The position numbers and the translations under genes are program-made. A model generated the notes under the pieces. It ran no database searches and had not been told where the DNA came from. It saw nothing but the letters and a program-made list of their open reading frames with translations. A stretch of 64,000 nucleotides of DNA from Chitinophagales bacterium (GTDB taxonomy: Bacteria > Bacteroidota > Bacteroidia > Chitinophagales > BACL12), in NCBI GenBank assembly GCA_020636645.1, contig JACJXO010000008.1, positions 41,691 through 105,690 of the forward strand, in the 5' to 3' direction. The first letter of the stretch is position 1. The number at the start of each line of letters is the position of its first letter. This document shows positions 8,807 to 17,372 of this stretch, piece after piece.

Positions 8807-9514
8807 ATGATGAAACGCATCCTGCTGTTCCCGGTTTTGTTTGTTTCAATTGCTGCCTTAAGCCAGTCGGCAGATGACCTGCTGAACGAATATTACAAGG
8901 CCATCAACCAGGAGAAACTGTGCCAGGTAACCTCATTCATAATGACCGGCAACCTGACCCAAATGGGTGTGGATATTCCCATGGAGGTGCTGCAGGAAAG
9001 ACCCGGGAAGATCCGGACATCCGGGACCTATATGGGCATGCAGTTTGTGCAGACGTATAATGGTCAGGAGGGCTGGAGCCTGAATCCATTCATGGGGCAA
9101 ACCGAACCTGTAGCCATCACCGGAAATGAGCTGACATCACTACACCGGCAGGCAGACCTGGACGGTATGCTGTATGACTATGCAGCTAAAGGAAGTCATG
9201 TCAGCATGGCACAGCCAGAAATGATAGACATGGTGTCTCATCCTAAGATAGAACTGACCACCGAAGATACTGTGGTCTATGAGGTCATTTTTGATCCGGA
9301 AACTTTTTACTGCAAATTGATCAGGTCACGGTCTGATGTTCAGGGCAGGATGTCTGTTGTAGAATCTGTCTTTTCTGATTTCCGCACGATCGATGGAATA
9401 GTATTTGCAACGTCAGTGGAGACTAGAATTGATGGCATGACCGCTTTACGCATTCATTTTGATGAGATCAAACTGAATGAAGATATTGACGACAGCCTGT
9501 TCGACAAACCCTGA
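8807..9514 (+). CDS. LolA-like outer-membrane lipoprotein-sorting-type periplasmic protein
   Basis: About 235 residues with signal peptide MMKRILLFPVLFVSIAALSQ. The mature protein has the half-barrel layout of LolA/LolB-like proteins: an N-terminal helix (ADDLLNEYYKAIN), antiparallel strands (KIRTSGTYMGMQFVQTYNG, QEGWSLNP) and a C-terminal strand block (GIVFATSVETRIDG). Such proteins bind acyl chains and shuttle lipids or lipoproteins across the periplasm, but this subgroup in Bacteroidota is uncharacterised. ATG codons at 8807 and 8810 are both possible. The -7 element rules out the more upstream TTG. It converges on the FG-GAP gene with no gap. Confidence 0.75.
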   Translation: MMKRILLFPVLFVSIAALSQSADDLLNEYYKAINQEKLCQVTSFIMTGNLTQMGVDIPMEVLQERPGKIRTSGTYMGMQFVQTYNGQEGWSLNPFMGQTEPVAITGNELTSLHRQADLDGMLYDYAAKGSHVSMAQPEMIDMVSHPKIELTTEDTVVYEVIFDPETFYCKLIRSRSDVQGRMSVVESVFSDFRTIDGIVFATSVETRIDGMTALRIHFDEIKLNEDIDDSLFDKP

Positions 9515-12500
9515 TCACTGTCTGATTATCATAGCAGTGGAGGTAGCCAGACCTCTGTTATCACGTTTGACCACCAGATAGGAGCCGGAAGCCACAAGAC
9601 TGAGGTCAAGTTGACAGATACCCGTACCATCAGTCATTTGTTGCAGAACCATATGACCCTGCAGATCAAATACCTCAATGCTGCTGGAATGAGGGTCAGG
9701 TAGCACATACAAATATTCGGTAGTAGGGTTTGGCCAGCAAAACAGCTGTTGTTCTGTTTCGGTGGTGTTGGCATGTGCTTCTCTTTCCTCATAGCAGCCA
9801 ATCCATAAACCCTGTTCATTATCTTCCTGCAGGCTTCCATAATACCAGGGTGCATTGGGTCTGCCGTCTATCATCTGCACCGGATCAAAATTCAGAGACA
9901 CCCGCCATTTGATGCGCTCTTCACAGAACAGGTCTGCCTGAATAGGTTGTTCAATATATACCCCGGGGAAAAGACTTGAAGCAGCTGATCCTTCGTCTAT
10001 GGTGTACCACTCATCACTAACTTCATTCCAGGCAGGGCTGTAGCTGGCGGTACTGTCAGCCAATCCTGTAAAGGATCCGTTGCCACTCACTATTTCCCAT
10101 CGCAGCCTGACATTCCCCATTCCAATAGCTGAGGTAGCAGAGTGACCGATCACAAACTGATCGCCTGATACAGTGGAATTGGCAGGAAGCGAAAAGCTGC
10201 CTGACTCCGGAGCGTGCTGCAAGGTAAGTCCGCCATGCGGGTTCTGCTGACTATGAAAAATGAAGACACTTCCTTCATCTGTATAGGTATCGTCATAGTT
10301 CTGAGAACCTACGGCCAGATCAGCCAGGCCATCTCCGTTAAAATCGCCACCGGCAATGCCCCAGGCAAATTCTTCCTCATCCTGTTCTCCACCTAATGAC
10401 CATTTGTTTTGCAGCGACAAACCGTTTTTACCGCCAAAGAAAATGATGACCTTTCCTTTATCTCCATTGGAATGGCTGGAGCCAACTGCCACATCTGAGT
10501 AGCCATCACCGTTGATATCGCCAATATTGTTCACGATATGTCCCAGCTGAATATTGGCCTCGGTTCCATAGAATGCAAAATCGGCAGGAGGGGGCGAGAA
10601 TTCGTCGGTTGGATTGAGCCCATCCGGCGATCCGTAAAAGGCATACAGTGCACCGGCTTTTTCAAATCCCAGAGAATCATTTTCTGCCAGCGGCGATCCA
10701 ATGATGATGTCAGAATAGCCATCGCCGTTGATATCGCCTGCTCCGCTTACGTTGGTTCCGAAATTACTTTGAGGTGAATTTTTTTCACATATATAATCAG
10801 GGGTATCTGTGGTTATGCCATCGGGGCCTCCATAGAATACCAGAAATGCACCTTCGTGCAGCTGGCCGTTTTCGTACCTGGGTGCCCCAATGATGATATC
10901 AGAATAGCCATCACCATTAATATCGCCTGCACCGGATGTGGTTCTGCCTACGTTGTCATTTTTATCAAGGGTGCCTGTAAAAATCCATGAATTGGTGGTG
11001 TCAAGTTCTTCAGGTAACCCACTGGCTGAGCCATAGATCAGGTAAGCTCTTCCTGGTTTTGGAATGGTATAGATGTTGTTGTCCCAGGTATAAGCTCCGA
11101 GAATGATGTCATTGAAACCGTCGCCGTTCACATCGCCGGCAGAAGCAAGCCCGCTGCCCAGGTTGGACTGACCTACTTCACCAGTCATGAACCAGTCAGG
11201 GTGAATGGAAACTGCAGGATCGCCGGCCACAGGCGCATCGGTGGAAGGGCCTGTCGGGCCGCCATAGTACACCACTACAAGTCCACCCGGGTCATATTCC
11301 ATACCTGCTATCATAAGATCAGCATATCCATCGTTGTTGATATCGCCCGCTGTGCTAACAGAAACTCCAAGCTTGGCGAAAGGCTGATCGCAGTGAACAC
11401 CCCAGTCAGGTTCATCGGAAAAGCCATCGGGGCCACCGTAGAACAGGTAAGCTGCTCCGCCTTCTGCATCATCGCAGGTATATTTGATCGCTCCCACCAG
11501 GAGGTCATGGTAGCCATCGCCATTCACATCGCCGGCATTGGCTATACTGCCACCAAACTGAGCATCAGGGCAGGGGTGCAGCAGCTGCTGATTGGGGTAT
11601 AATGATCTGGAGCCGGAGATGCGTTCATCTCTTTTTCCCAACACATAGAAGACACCACCCTGGCCGGTCAGGTCCAGCGATAGTTCGGGAGCTCCTGTAA
11701 TAAAATCTGACAGCCCGTCGCCGTTCACATCGCCGGCAGCGCCAACGGAAGCGCCAACACGAGCGCCTTCAATACCGGAATAATAGAAGAAGTCAGGTAC
11801 ATGGAAGAAAAGGGAAAAGTCCTGGTTGCCGGTATAAATAAGCACACGTCCTTCACTTTCTCCACCAAATCCATAGTCGGGCACACCTATGGCAAAATCG
11901 CCGTATCCATCGCCATTAAAATCACCCAATCCGCTCACGTCCGTTCCGAGGTGAGATTCAGCATAGATACCGAATGTACTGCTGGGTATTGAGAAATCGT
12001 TCAGGCCTGCACCTTCATACAGGAATACAGCACCGGCATTCAGCAACATACCATTGTCCATTTTCGGAGCACCTATGATGATGTCTGAGTATCCGTTTCC
12101 GTTCACATCGCCGGCAAACCCCACTGATCCTCCAAATTCTGAAAAGCTTTCATAGCTGTAGAGGGTGGCGGTCAGCACAGGGCCGGAAGGTCCTCCGGCA
12201 TAGACCCTTGCACCACCGCAGGCAGAAGCAAACAGAGAGCTTTTACCGGGCATGCCTGCCACCAGATCAGCATAACCATCTGCGTTAAAATCGCCAGCAC
12301 CGCTAACATCGGCGCCCAGTTTAGCGTTTGCATTTCCACCCCGGATCTTCCAGAAACCGGCTGTTTGCACACCTTCAGCAGAACCGTAAAACAGATAGAT
12401 ACGTCCTTCGTTCTTCTTGCCCGGGGTAGATTCATACAGGGGGGCACCTGCCAGAATATCGCTGTATCCATCTCCGTTCACATCGCCGGGGCCCGAAACA

Positions 12501-13024
12501 CTGGTGCCCAGAGAAGCTGTCTCGCTGTTGCTTTCATACATCCAGAATACGGTGGTATCAGGGCCGGATACAGAACCGTAGAAGACAAATATGGCGCCCT
12601 CATTCGTTTCGCCATTGCTGTATCCTTTGGCACCAATAAGAATGTCACTGTAACCATCGGCATTCACGTCGCAGGCAGTGGAAACAGAGGAGCCAAAATA
12701 CTGCAGGCTTTGGTGAACCGGAGCTGTAAGGTAGAACAATACCGGCGGAGCATCCGGCTGGCTGAGACCAATGATGACCCTTCCTTCTTTGTTATAGGAT
12801 CCGTTCTTGTAGTCAGGTTCGGCGGCAAGCCAGTCTGAGAGTCCGTCGCCGTTAATGTCTCCTGCCGTGAACACAGAACTTCCCAGGGCTGCCTGGTTTA
12901 GGTTGCCGTAAAGTTCATAGTCATTGTCCAGAAATTGAGCTGAGGCAGTTTGTGTTAAGCCTGCAAAAATAGCATAACACAGAACGCACCACCTCCTCAA
13001 GAAGTGCGTATAGGTTGCTTTCAT
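9515..13024 (-). CDS. FG-GAP (integrin-alpha-like) repeat T9SS-secreted protein with 14 repeats
   Basis: A 1169-residue secreted protein. The signal peptide covers about residues 1-29. Residues about 35-930 hold fourteen FG-GAP repeats, each with a calcium-loop core such as GDVNGDGYSD followed by IIIGAP. These repeats form integrin-like beta-propellers, and fourteen fits two seven-bladed heads in tandem. A beta domain (about 930-1085) and a type A T9SS sorting domain (about 1090-1169; CWPNPTTEYLYVLP, FDLQGHMVL) complete it. Calcium binding is expected from the DxNGDG loops. The role is probably adhesion or glycan binding at the surface. The protein has no catalytic domain that I recognise. 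Confidence 0.92.
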   Translation of the reverse strand: MKATYTHFLRRWCVLCYAIFAGLTQTASAQFLDNDYELYGNLNQAALGSSVFTAGDINGDGLSDWLAAEPDYKNGSYNKEGRVIIGLSQPDAPPVLFYLTAPVHQSLQYFGSSVSTACDVNADGYSDILIGAKGYSNGETNEGAIFVFYGSVSGPDTTVFWMYESNSETASLGTSVSGPGDVNGDGYSDILAGAPLYESTPGKKNEGRIYLFYGSAEGVQTAGFWKIRGGNANAKLGADVSGAGDFNADGYADLVAGMPGKSSLFASACGGARVYAGGPSGPVLTATLYSYESFSEFGGSVGFAGDVNGNGYSDIIIGAPKMDNGMLLNAGAVFLYEGAGLNDFSIPSSTFGIYAESHLGTDVSGLGDFNGDGYGDFAIGVPDYGFGGESEGRVLIYTGNQDFSLFFHVPDFFYYSGIEGARVGASVGAAGDVNGDGLSDFITGAPELSLDLTGQGGVFYVLGKRDERISGSRSLYPNQQLLHPCPDAQFGGSIANAGDVNGDGYHDLLVGAIKYTCDDAEGGAAYLFYGGPDGFSDEPDWGVHCDQPFAKLGVSVSTAGDINNDGYADLMIAGMEYDPGGLVVVYYGGPTGPSTDAPVAGDPAVSIHPDWFMTGEVGQSNLGSGLASAGDVNGDGFNDIILGAYTWDNNIYTIPKPGRAYLIYGSASGLPEELDTTNSWIFTGTLDKNDNVGRTTSGAGDINGDGYSDIIIGAPRYENGQLHEGAFLVFYGGPDGITTDTPDYICEKNSPQSNFGTNVSGAGDINGDGYSDIIIGSPLAENDSLGFEKAGALYAFYGSPDGLNPTDEFSPPPADFAFYGTEANIQLGHIVNNIGDINGDGYSDVAVGSSHSNGDKGKVIIFFGGKNGLSLQNKWSLGGEQDEEEFAWGIAGGDFNGDGLADLAVGSQNYDDTYTDEGSVFIFHSQQNPHGGLTLQHAPESGSFSLPANSTVSGDQFVIGHSATSAIGMGNVRLRWEIVSGNGSFTGLADSTASYSPAWNEVSDEWYTIDEGSAASSLFPGVYIEQPIQADLFCEERIKWRVSLNFDPVQMIDGRPNAPWYYGSLQEDNEQGLWIGCYEEREAHANTTETEQQLFCWPNPTTEYLYVLPDPHSSSIEVFDLQGHMVLQQMTDGTGICQLDLSLVASGSYLVVKRDNRGLATSTAMIIRQ

Positions 13025-13055
13025 TTGTGTGCAGCACGGGGAAAGAGTGCCGTCA

Positions 13056-13063
13056 CAAAAGTA
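13056..13063 (-). promoter_or_regulatory. -7 promoter element (TACTTTTG, reverse strand)
   Basis: A full TAnnTTTG match on the reverse strand, 31 nt upstream of the FG-GAP start at 13024. No -33 element is obvious. It also separates this gene from the TonB receptor, which ends upstream at 15361. Confidence 0.45.
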
Positions 13064-13087
13064 TATTAAATTTATTTCTTACCAGAA

Positions 13088-15361
13088 TTAAAAAGTATAA
13101 CTGACCGATAAACTGGGAAGGATGGGCAGCTGGTCCACACGTTCGTAGCGGATGCGGTCAAAATAGAAGATGTTTTCTCTGTTATAAACGTTCGTAACTG
13201 ACCCGACAATATTCAGTTTATTGCCGGAAGCGAACTCCTTCCACTTTCGTACAGACACATCCAGGCGGTGGTAGTATGGTAACCGGCCACCGTTCAGATC
13301 ATCAGCATATATGATGCCCAGGTTTCCGTTGGTGGTGGTATAATCTGTATTGATGCCGTCCAGAAAGTCGATGCTTTCGTAAAACCCTGCAGTCTGGGTG
13401 AAAGGGAAACCTGAACCAAGATTCCAGCGACCGCTAACTTCCCAGCTCTGGTCTTCACCGAAGGTGTAAGTGGTAACCACGTTCATGTTATGGCGACGGT
13501 CATAATGGGTTGGATAGGTCTGCTCACCATCATACCGATTGATGTATCCGAGTGAGTAGCCAAGCCAGATATACAGACGCTTATAATCGTACTTCAGCAG
13601 GAAGTCTATACCATAAGCTTTTCCGGTCTCTGTGGCAAAGTCAGGATCCTGCGGAACGATCTTGTTGCGGTTGATCTCGATCAGCTGGTTGAAATACTTG
13701 ATATACGGCTCCACATTGAATTCAATATAGTCTGTTACATCAAATTCAATTCCGCCAATTGCATGGGTAGCTTTTTGCAGCTTGGTGGTGGCGTCTTCTC
13801 CATCAGGAGTTGCCAGAATACTTTCCGGCCCGCTCAGGAAACCTGAAAACAGGTTCACTACATCACGGTCACTTCGGGTTGAAATGAGGTTCTGAGAATA
13901 AAGTCCTCCGGCAAATTTTAGCCTGATGCGGCTGGTAAGGTTGTACTTCAGGCCTAGTCTGGGTTCAGGTGATATCTCACCCAGGCTGGCGTAATACTGG
14001 ATACGTACACTGGGATCAATGACCAGCCGCTTGCTGATGACCTTTCTGTATTTCACAAAGGCACTAAGCTGGGTGGTGTATTGTTGCTGCTGATAACGAA
14101 GCCCGAGGCGGTTGTAGAAGTTATAGTCTGTCTGAAAGCCTACTACTTCTACACCGTATTTTACATCACCATCAGGAATGTAATAGGTAAAGTCAACACC
14201 ACCGTTGAATCCGCTGATGAGGCTGTTGCGTGGTCTCTCGTCTGCTTCATTCTGGGTTACTGCGTAATTGGAATAAGCAAAAATCCCTTCAATCAGCACA
14301 TTGCTTTCAGCAGGCACTACCACGAAGTTGGCACCCGCACCGGTACTGTTCCAGTTGAAAGTGGTCACATCTGAGAAAGAGACGCTGTCGCGGAAATTGA
14401 AGCCAAAGAAATTGATCTTGTTTCCGGTGTTTGAATTGACAGATACCTTGCCATACAGATCAGTGAACTGATAGGGGATACCATCGCCACCATTTATATA
14501 GGGATACAGGGCAGTTGACGTTTTATCCAGATACGAGTGCTTGGCTGTGAGGAGATAACTCACGCTGCTTCCGCTTTCGTCCAGTTTTTTGATGGGGCCT
14601 TCCAGCAGGGTTCTTGCCATGAACGGGCTCACACTTACTTCACCGCCAAATTCTTTCTTATTTCCATCGCGGGTGGTGATATCAATGACTGCAGACACAC
14701 GGTCGCCGTATTCAGCACTGAAACCACCTGTATAGACATCTACACTTCGGATGATGTCTGTCTCAAAAACAGAGAACAGTCCAATGGAGTGGAAAGGATT
14801 GTACACTACCATGCCGTCCAGTAATACCTTGTTCTGAATGGGAGATCCACCACGGATATATAACTGTCCGCCCTGATCTCCGGTAAAGATGACACCCGGC
14901 AATACCTGCAGATACTGGGCAAGGTCAGGTTCACCACCTATGGAAGGCAGTCTTTCGATCTGCTTAGGCGTAATGGGTATGGTAGAAATGCGCACCTCTG
15001 TCAGCTTGGCCTGTGTTTGCGCTGTAACCGTTACGGTTTGCAGCTGGCGGGAAGCCTCCCGGGCATACAGCTTGACATTGGTGATCTGATTGGCAGTAAC
15101 AGTTACAGGTTCGATCAGTGTATCATATTCGATACTGGTTACCATCAGCTGAAATGAACCTGCATCAACCTGCGGAATAGAAAAGAAACCATTGATATCG
15201 GTTGCAGACCCTGTAGTGGTGCCTGCAATGACCACGTTGGCAAAAATGACGGGTTCACCCGATTCAATATCATACACAAAACCACGAATGTCTCCCTGTT
15301 GCCCGAAAGCAGCTACGGCCAACATCAGCAGACCTGCCAAACCCAATATCTGTCTCTTCAT
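13088..15361 (-). CDS. TonB-dependent outer-membrane receptor
   Basis: A 757-residue receptor. Signal peptide 1-20 (AVAAFGQ), then a carboxypeptidase-regulatory-like domain (about 22-100; FANVVIAGTTTGSATDINGF) characteristic of Bacteroidota TonB receptors, a plug domain (about 115-235; QVLPGVIFTGDQGGQLYIRG and VLLDGMVVYNP), and a 22-strand-type barrel to the C-terminus, ending in an aromatic-rich strand (PSLSVSYTF). Receptors like this import substrates across the outer membrane using TonB-ExbBD energy. No SusD-like partner or transporter lies nearby, so the substrate (siderophore, vitamin, peptide or glycan) cannot be named. It is monocistronic as far as the sequence shows. Confidence 0.93.
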   Translation of the reverse strand: MKRQILGLAGLLMLAVAAFGQQGDIRGFVYDIESGEPVIFANVVIAGTTTGSATDINGFFSIPQVDAGSFQLMVTSIEYDTLIEPVTVTANQITNVKLYAREASRQLQTVTVTAQTQAKLTEVRISTIPITPKQIERLPSIGGEPDLAQYLQVLPGVIFTGDQGGQLYIRGGSPIQNKVLLDGMVVYNPFHSIGLFSVFETDIIRSVDVYTGGFSAEYGDRVSAVIDITTRDGNKKEFGGEVSVSPFMARTLLEGPIKKLDESGSSVSYLLTAKHSYLDKTSTALYPYINGGDGIPYQFTDLYGKVSVNSNTGNKINFFGFNFRDSVSFSDVTTFNWNSTGAGANFVVVPAESNVLIEGIFAYSNYAVTQNEADERPRNSLISGFNGGVDFTYYIPDGDVKYGVEVVGFQTDYNFYNRLGLRYQQQQYTTQLSAFVKYRKVISKRLVIDPSVRIQYYASLGEISPEPRLGLKYNLTSRIRLKFAGGLYSQNLISTRSDRDVVNLFSGFLSGPESILATPDGEDATTKLQKATHAIGGIEFDVTDYIEFNVEPYIKYFNQLIEINRNKIVPQDPDFATETGKAYGIDFLLKYDYKRLYIWLGYSLGYINRYDGEQTYPTHYDRRHNMNVVTTYTFGEDQSWEVSGRWNLGSGFPFTQTAGFYESIDFLDGINTDYTTTNGNLGIIYADDLNGGRLPYYHRLDVSVRKWKEFASGNKLNIVGSVTNVYNRENIFYFDRIRYERVDQLPILPSLSVSYTF

Positions 15362-15433
15362 AAACGGTTGCGAAAATACTCAATAATCACTACCAACTTC
15401 AGCCATTGCAGTAATATGACCACTATTTGACCC

Positions 15434-16837
15434 CTAAACGGCAGTTGCCTTCCATTTGCCCCGTCTGAACAGGATCAGGCTGATCACGGCTATCAGGGTT
15501 TCTGCAACAGGTATGGCAGCAAACACACCATGTACTCCAAACCATCCCTTTTGAAGGAAATACCAGGCAAGCGGTACCTGAAGCAGCCAGAAGCATACAA
15601 AATTGATGACTGTTGGGGTGCGGCTGTCGCCGGCTCCGTTGAATGCCTGGGTCACCACCATCCCGATACCATAGAATATATAACCTGCGCTGACAATCTG
15701 CAGGGCATCCAGTGCATAACTGAATTGATCACTACCGGTGTCAGGAATAAAAAAACGGATGACCGGTGGGCTGAACAACAGAAAAAAAACGGTTACCACT
15801 GCCATGAAGATGACATTGTAAGTAGCTGTTACTACCACACTTTTTTCTGCCCTTTGCGGAGATCCTGCTCCCAGGTTTTGTCCAACCAGTGTGGCCGCTG
15901 CATTGCTCAGCCCCCAAGCCGGCAGAATAAAAAAGATCAGGATGCGGATGGCTGTCTGATAACCTGCACTTGCCTCACTGCCGAACGTTGCCACCATGGC
16001 AGCCAGAATGATCCAGCTGGCAGATGCAATGATGAACTGAAAAGTAGCAGGCCATGCGATGGCAAGAAGTCCTTTTACAATTGGCCATTGCATACGTATG
16101 GGTAGGTATCTGATATGCAGCTGTCCCTTGCGCAGGTGGTATAGCTGATATACCACACCGGTAGCCCTGCCGATGGTAGTGGCTATAGCCGCCCCCTGCA
16201 GTCCGAGTTCCGGAAAAGGACCATAACCGAATATCAGCAATGGGTCCAGGATGATGTTGATGATGTTGGCCAGCCACAAACTCTTCATCGCTATGGCAGC
16301 ATTTCCGGCACCGCGAAAAATGCCATTGATCAGGAACAGTAACAGAATGAAGAGGCTGCTGCCGAAGAGGGTTCTCGTATAACCGACCCCGTTGTCTATG
16401 GCCTGGGGCTCGGCTCCCATCCAGGAGAGGATGGTCCTGGAGAATAGTACACCGGGAACAGACACCAGCAATGTTACCAGGATTCCGATGAATACCGCTT
16501 GTTTGCCCGCTTCAGCAGCGGCTGCCCGGTTCTTTTCACCTGTGCGACGGGCCACCATGGCAGTGGCAGCCGCACTAAGTCCGATGCCCATGGAATAGAC
16601 CAGGGTGATGACACTCTCTGTCAATCCGACCACGGAGGTTGCGTCAGGACCCAGGCGATTGACAAAAAAGATATCAACCACGGCAAAGACACTTTCCATC
16701 ATCATCTCCAGGATCATCGGAATGGCCAGTAAAATGACCGCCCGATGGATGCTTCCTTCGGTAAAATCATGCTCTTCCCCCCGCAGGGAAGACAGGATCA
16801 ACTGCCAGGCTCCCGCCTGTTTACCTTTGGCTGACAA
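15434..16837 (-). CDS. MATE family efflux transporter
   Basis: A 467-residue polytopic protein of the usual MATE length, with twelve predicted membrane segments in two pseudo-symmetric halves (first half begins AVILLAIPMILEMMMESVFAVVD; second half begins near PATFQFIIASASW). The DIFFVNRLG motif after TM1 and AMVARRTGEKN loop are typical of the MATE/NorM-DinF superfamily. These antiporters use Na+ or H+ gradients to export cationic drugs and metabolites. The substrate is unknown. It diverges from ccmE. The 139-nt shared upstream region carries an 8-bp inverted repeat that could be an operator. Confidence 0.92.
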   Translation of the reverse strand: MSAKGKQAGAWQLILSSLRGEEHDFTEGSIHRAVILLAIPMILEMMMESVFAVVDIFFVNRLGPDATSVVGLTESVITLVYSMGIGLSAAATAMVARRTGEKNRAAAAEAGKQAVFIGILVTLLVSVPGVLFSRTILSWMGAEPQAIDNGVGYTRTLFGSSLFILLLFLINGIFRGAGNAAIAMKSLWLANIINIILDPLLIFGYGPFPELGLQGAAIATTIGRATGVVYQLYHLRKGQLHIRYLPIRMQWPIVKGLLAIAWPATFQFIIASASWIILAAMVATFGSEASAGYQTAIRILIFFILPAWGLSNAAATLVGQNLGAGSPQRAEKSVVVTATYNVIFMAVVTVFFLLFSPPVIRFFIPDTGSDQFSYALDALQIVSAGYIFYGIGMVVTQAFNGAGDSRTPTVINFVCFWLLQVPLAWYFLQKGWFGVHGVFAAIPVAETLIAVISLILFRRGKWKATAV

Positions 16838-16870
16838 ATCTGGTTGGTTAGAGGAGAGCTCAAAATTATG

Positions 16871-16902
16871 TCCTGATCGTGAAACTTATTGTCTGATCAG
16901 GA
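16871..16902. promoter_or_regulatory. Inverted repeat between the divergent MATE and ccmE genes
   Basis: TCCTGATC and GATCAGGA, perfect 8-bp arms separated by 16 bp, so half-site centres are 24 bp apart. It lies 34 nt upstream of the MATE start and 53 nt before the ccmE -7 box, where a dimeric regulator could sit. No regulator gene is adjacent. Confidence 0.35.
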
Positions 16903-16954
16903 GTTATTGTAGATGTATTGACAATTCAAGACCGGCTCCTAATGCTTCGTGTCG

Positions 16955-16962
16955 TAATTTTG
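16955..16962 (+). promoter_or_regulatory. -7 promoter element (TAATTTTG) for the ccmE operon
   Basis: A full TAnnTTTG match 14 nt before the TTG start chosen for ccmE. It supports the TTG at 16977 over the internal ATG at 17010 and would drive the whole ccmE-ccmF-DUF2520 run. Confidence 0.55.
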
Positions 16963-16976
16963 CAAAAAATTTAAGG

Positions 16977-17369
16977 TTGAAACGCTCCTACATCATACTC
17001 CTTTTTTTCATGGCAGTCTGCATTGGTGTACTGGCATCTCAGTTGGGCAATGTAAGCTCCTATGCACATTTCAACGACAACAAGTTGCTTGATGGCAAAG
17101 AAGTTAGGCTGAAAGGCACGCTGGCGGCAGACCAGCCAGTGGTATATGATCCGCAGGTGGACCCGAATTCATTCACATTTTATCTGGTAGATTCCAGGGG
17201 TGTGGAGGGGAAGGTGGTCTGTTATGATGAGAAACCGCGTGATTTTGAGAAAAGTGATGAGATCGTGCTGACCGGTTCATTGCATGACAGTGTTTTTTAT
17301 GCCAATGATCTGTTGGTGAAATGTCCATCAAAATACGTGGACGAGGAGATCGAAAAAAAAGAGATCTGA
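16977..17369 (+). CDS. ccmE: Cytochrome c maturation haem chaperone CcmE, cysteine type
   Basis: A 130-residue protein with one N-terminal membrane anchor (about 4-22) and a periplasmic OB-fold (VRLKGTLAADQPVVYDP, KVVCYDEKPRDF, EIVLTGSLHDSVFYANDLLVK). CcmE receives haem from CcmC and passes it to CcmF for ligation to apocytochrome c. Canonical CcmE binds haem through His in HxxxY. Here the position is Cys116 in CPSKY, the CxxxY variant known from some archaea, sulfate reducers and other lineages. The TTG start is preferred because it supplies the full membrane anchor and follows a -7 box. ccmF starts 3 nt after its stop. Confidence 0.88.
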   Translation: MKRSYIILLFFMAVCIGVLASQLGNVSSYAHFNDNKLLDGKEVRLKGTLAADQPVVYDPQVDPNSFTFYLVDSRGVEGKVVCYDEKPRDFEKSDEIVLTGSLHDSVFYANDLLVKCPSKYVDEEIEKKEI

Positions 17370-17372
17370 CGC

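Noticed and set aside
11201..12838. Several forward-strand frames opposite the FG-GAP gene (for example 11201-11602 and 12365-12838)
   Set aside because: They mirror the repetitive DxNGDG codons of the true gene and share no recognisable domain.
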